Shown here piece after piece: positions 5,713 through 5,746 of a stretch of 5,746 bases of DNA. The position numbers and the translations under genes were made by a program. The notes under the pieces were generated by a model, which was not told where the DNA came from, ran no database searches, and saw only the letters and a list, made by a program, of their open reading frames with translations. The stretch lies in NCBI GenBank assembly GCA_947452325.1, contig CANGCZ010000113.1, positions 1-5,746 on the forward strand, in the 5' to 3' direction. This DNA is from Comamonadaceae bacterium. GTDB taxonomy: Bacteria; Pseudomonadota; Gammaproteobacteria; Burkholderiales; Burkholderiaceae_C. Each line of letters opens with the position of its first letter. The stretch's first letter is position 1.

Positions 5713-5746
5713 TGGATCTCGCTAATTTTTTAATCCAACTGCTCAA
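5712..5746 (+). CDS. LivH-like ABC transporter permease, N-terminal fragment cut by the window edge
   Basis: The ATG at 5712 shares its A with the stop of the binding-protein gene (TGATG), a tight overlap typical of translational coupling. The eleven visible codons read MDLANFLIQLL and remain open to the window end. Branched-chain-type permeases of the LivH class often begin this way, with a short leader into the first membrane helix, and they normally follow the LivK-type gene. The rest of the gene and any LivM/LivG/LivF partners lie outside the window, so the call rests on position, overlap and a short N-terminus. Confidence 0.7.
   Translation, partial: MDLANFLIQLL

Overview
The window looks like chromosome of a Gram-negative betaproteobacterium, most likely Burkholderiales and perhaps Comamonadaceae-like. 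This rests on three things: a benzoate-CoA ligase followed by a LivK/LivH-type ABC importer, two tRNAs that encode their own CCA, and about 55-60% GC (estimated from sampled lines) in the right two thirds. No taxonomic marker gene is present, so the family-level assignment is inference.

The left part (about 1-1860) has a different composition. It is roughly 40% GC by sampled lines and falls to about 10% GC at 1741-1830. It carries two minus-strand genes joined by a 4-base ATGA overlap. The first encodes a membrane-anchored, periplasm-facing arylsulfotransferase-family beta-propeller in which the expected catalytic His/Asn/Arg/His residues can be seen. The second encodes a 68-residue membrane protein with a signal peptide and a YIGPG motif. 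The pair reads as a small acquired cassette whose substrate is unknown; sulfation of a surface glycan or an aromatic compound is the most natural guess. It is the least understood part of the window.

The middle (1902-2917) returns to host-like composition. It holds an exported HEAT/TPR-repeat protein on the plus strand, then tRNA-Arg(TCT) and tRNA-Pro(TGG), both on the minus strand, with a perfect bidirectional hairpin terminator between them. The space between tRNA-Pro and the ligase gene holds a TGCA-N6-TGCA palindrome within a larger imperfect inverted repeat. This is a good candidate operator for a BzdR/BoxR-type benzoyl-CoA-responsive regulator.

The right part (2918-5746) is a plus-strand operon: benzoate-CoA ligase, a periplasmic substrate-binding protein with a twin-arginine signal, and the first codons of a LivH-like permease overlapping the previous stop codon. 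Together they would import an aromatic acid (benzoate or a close relative) and trap it as its CoA thioester, the entry step of benzoyl-CoA catabolism such as the aerobic box pathway. Box genes themselves are not in the window.
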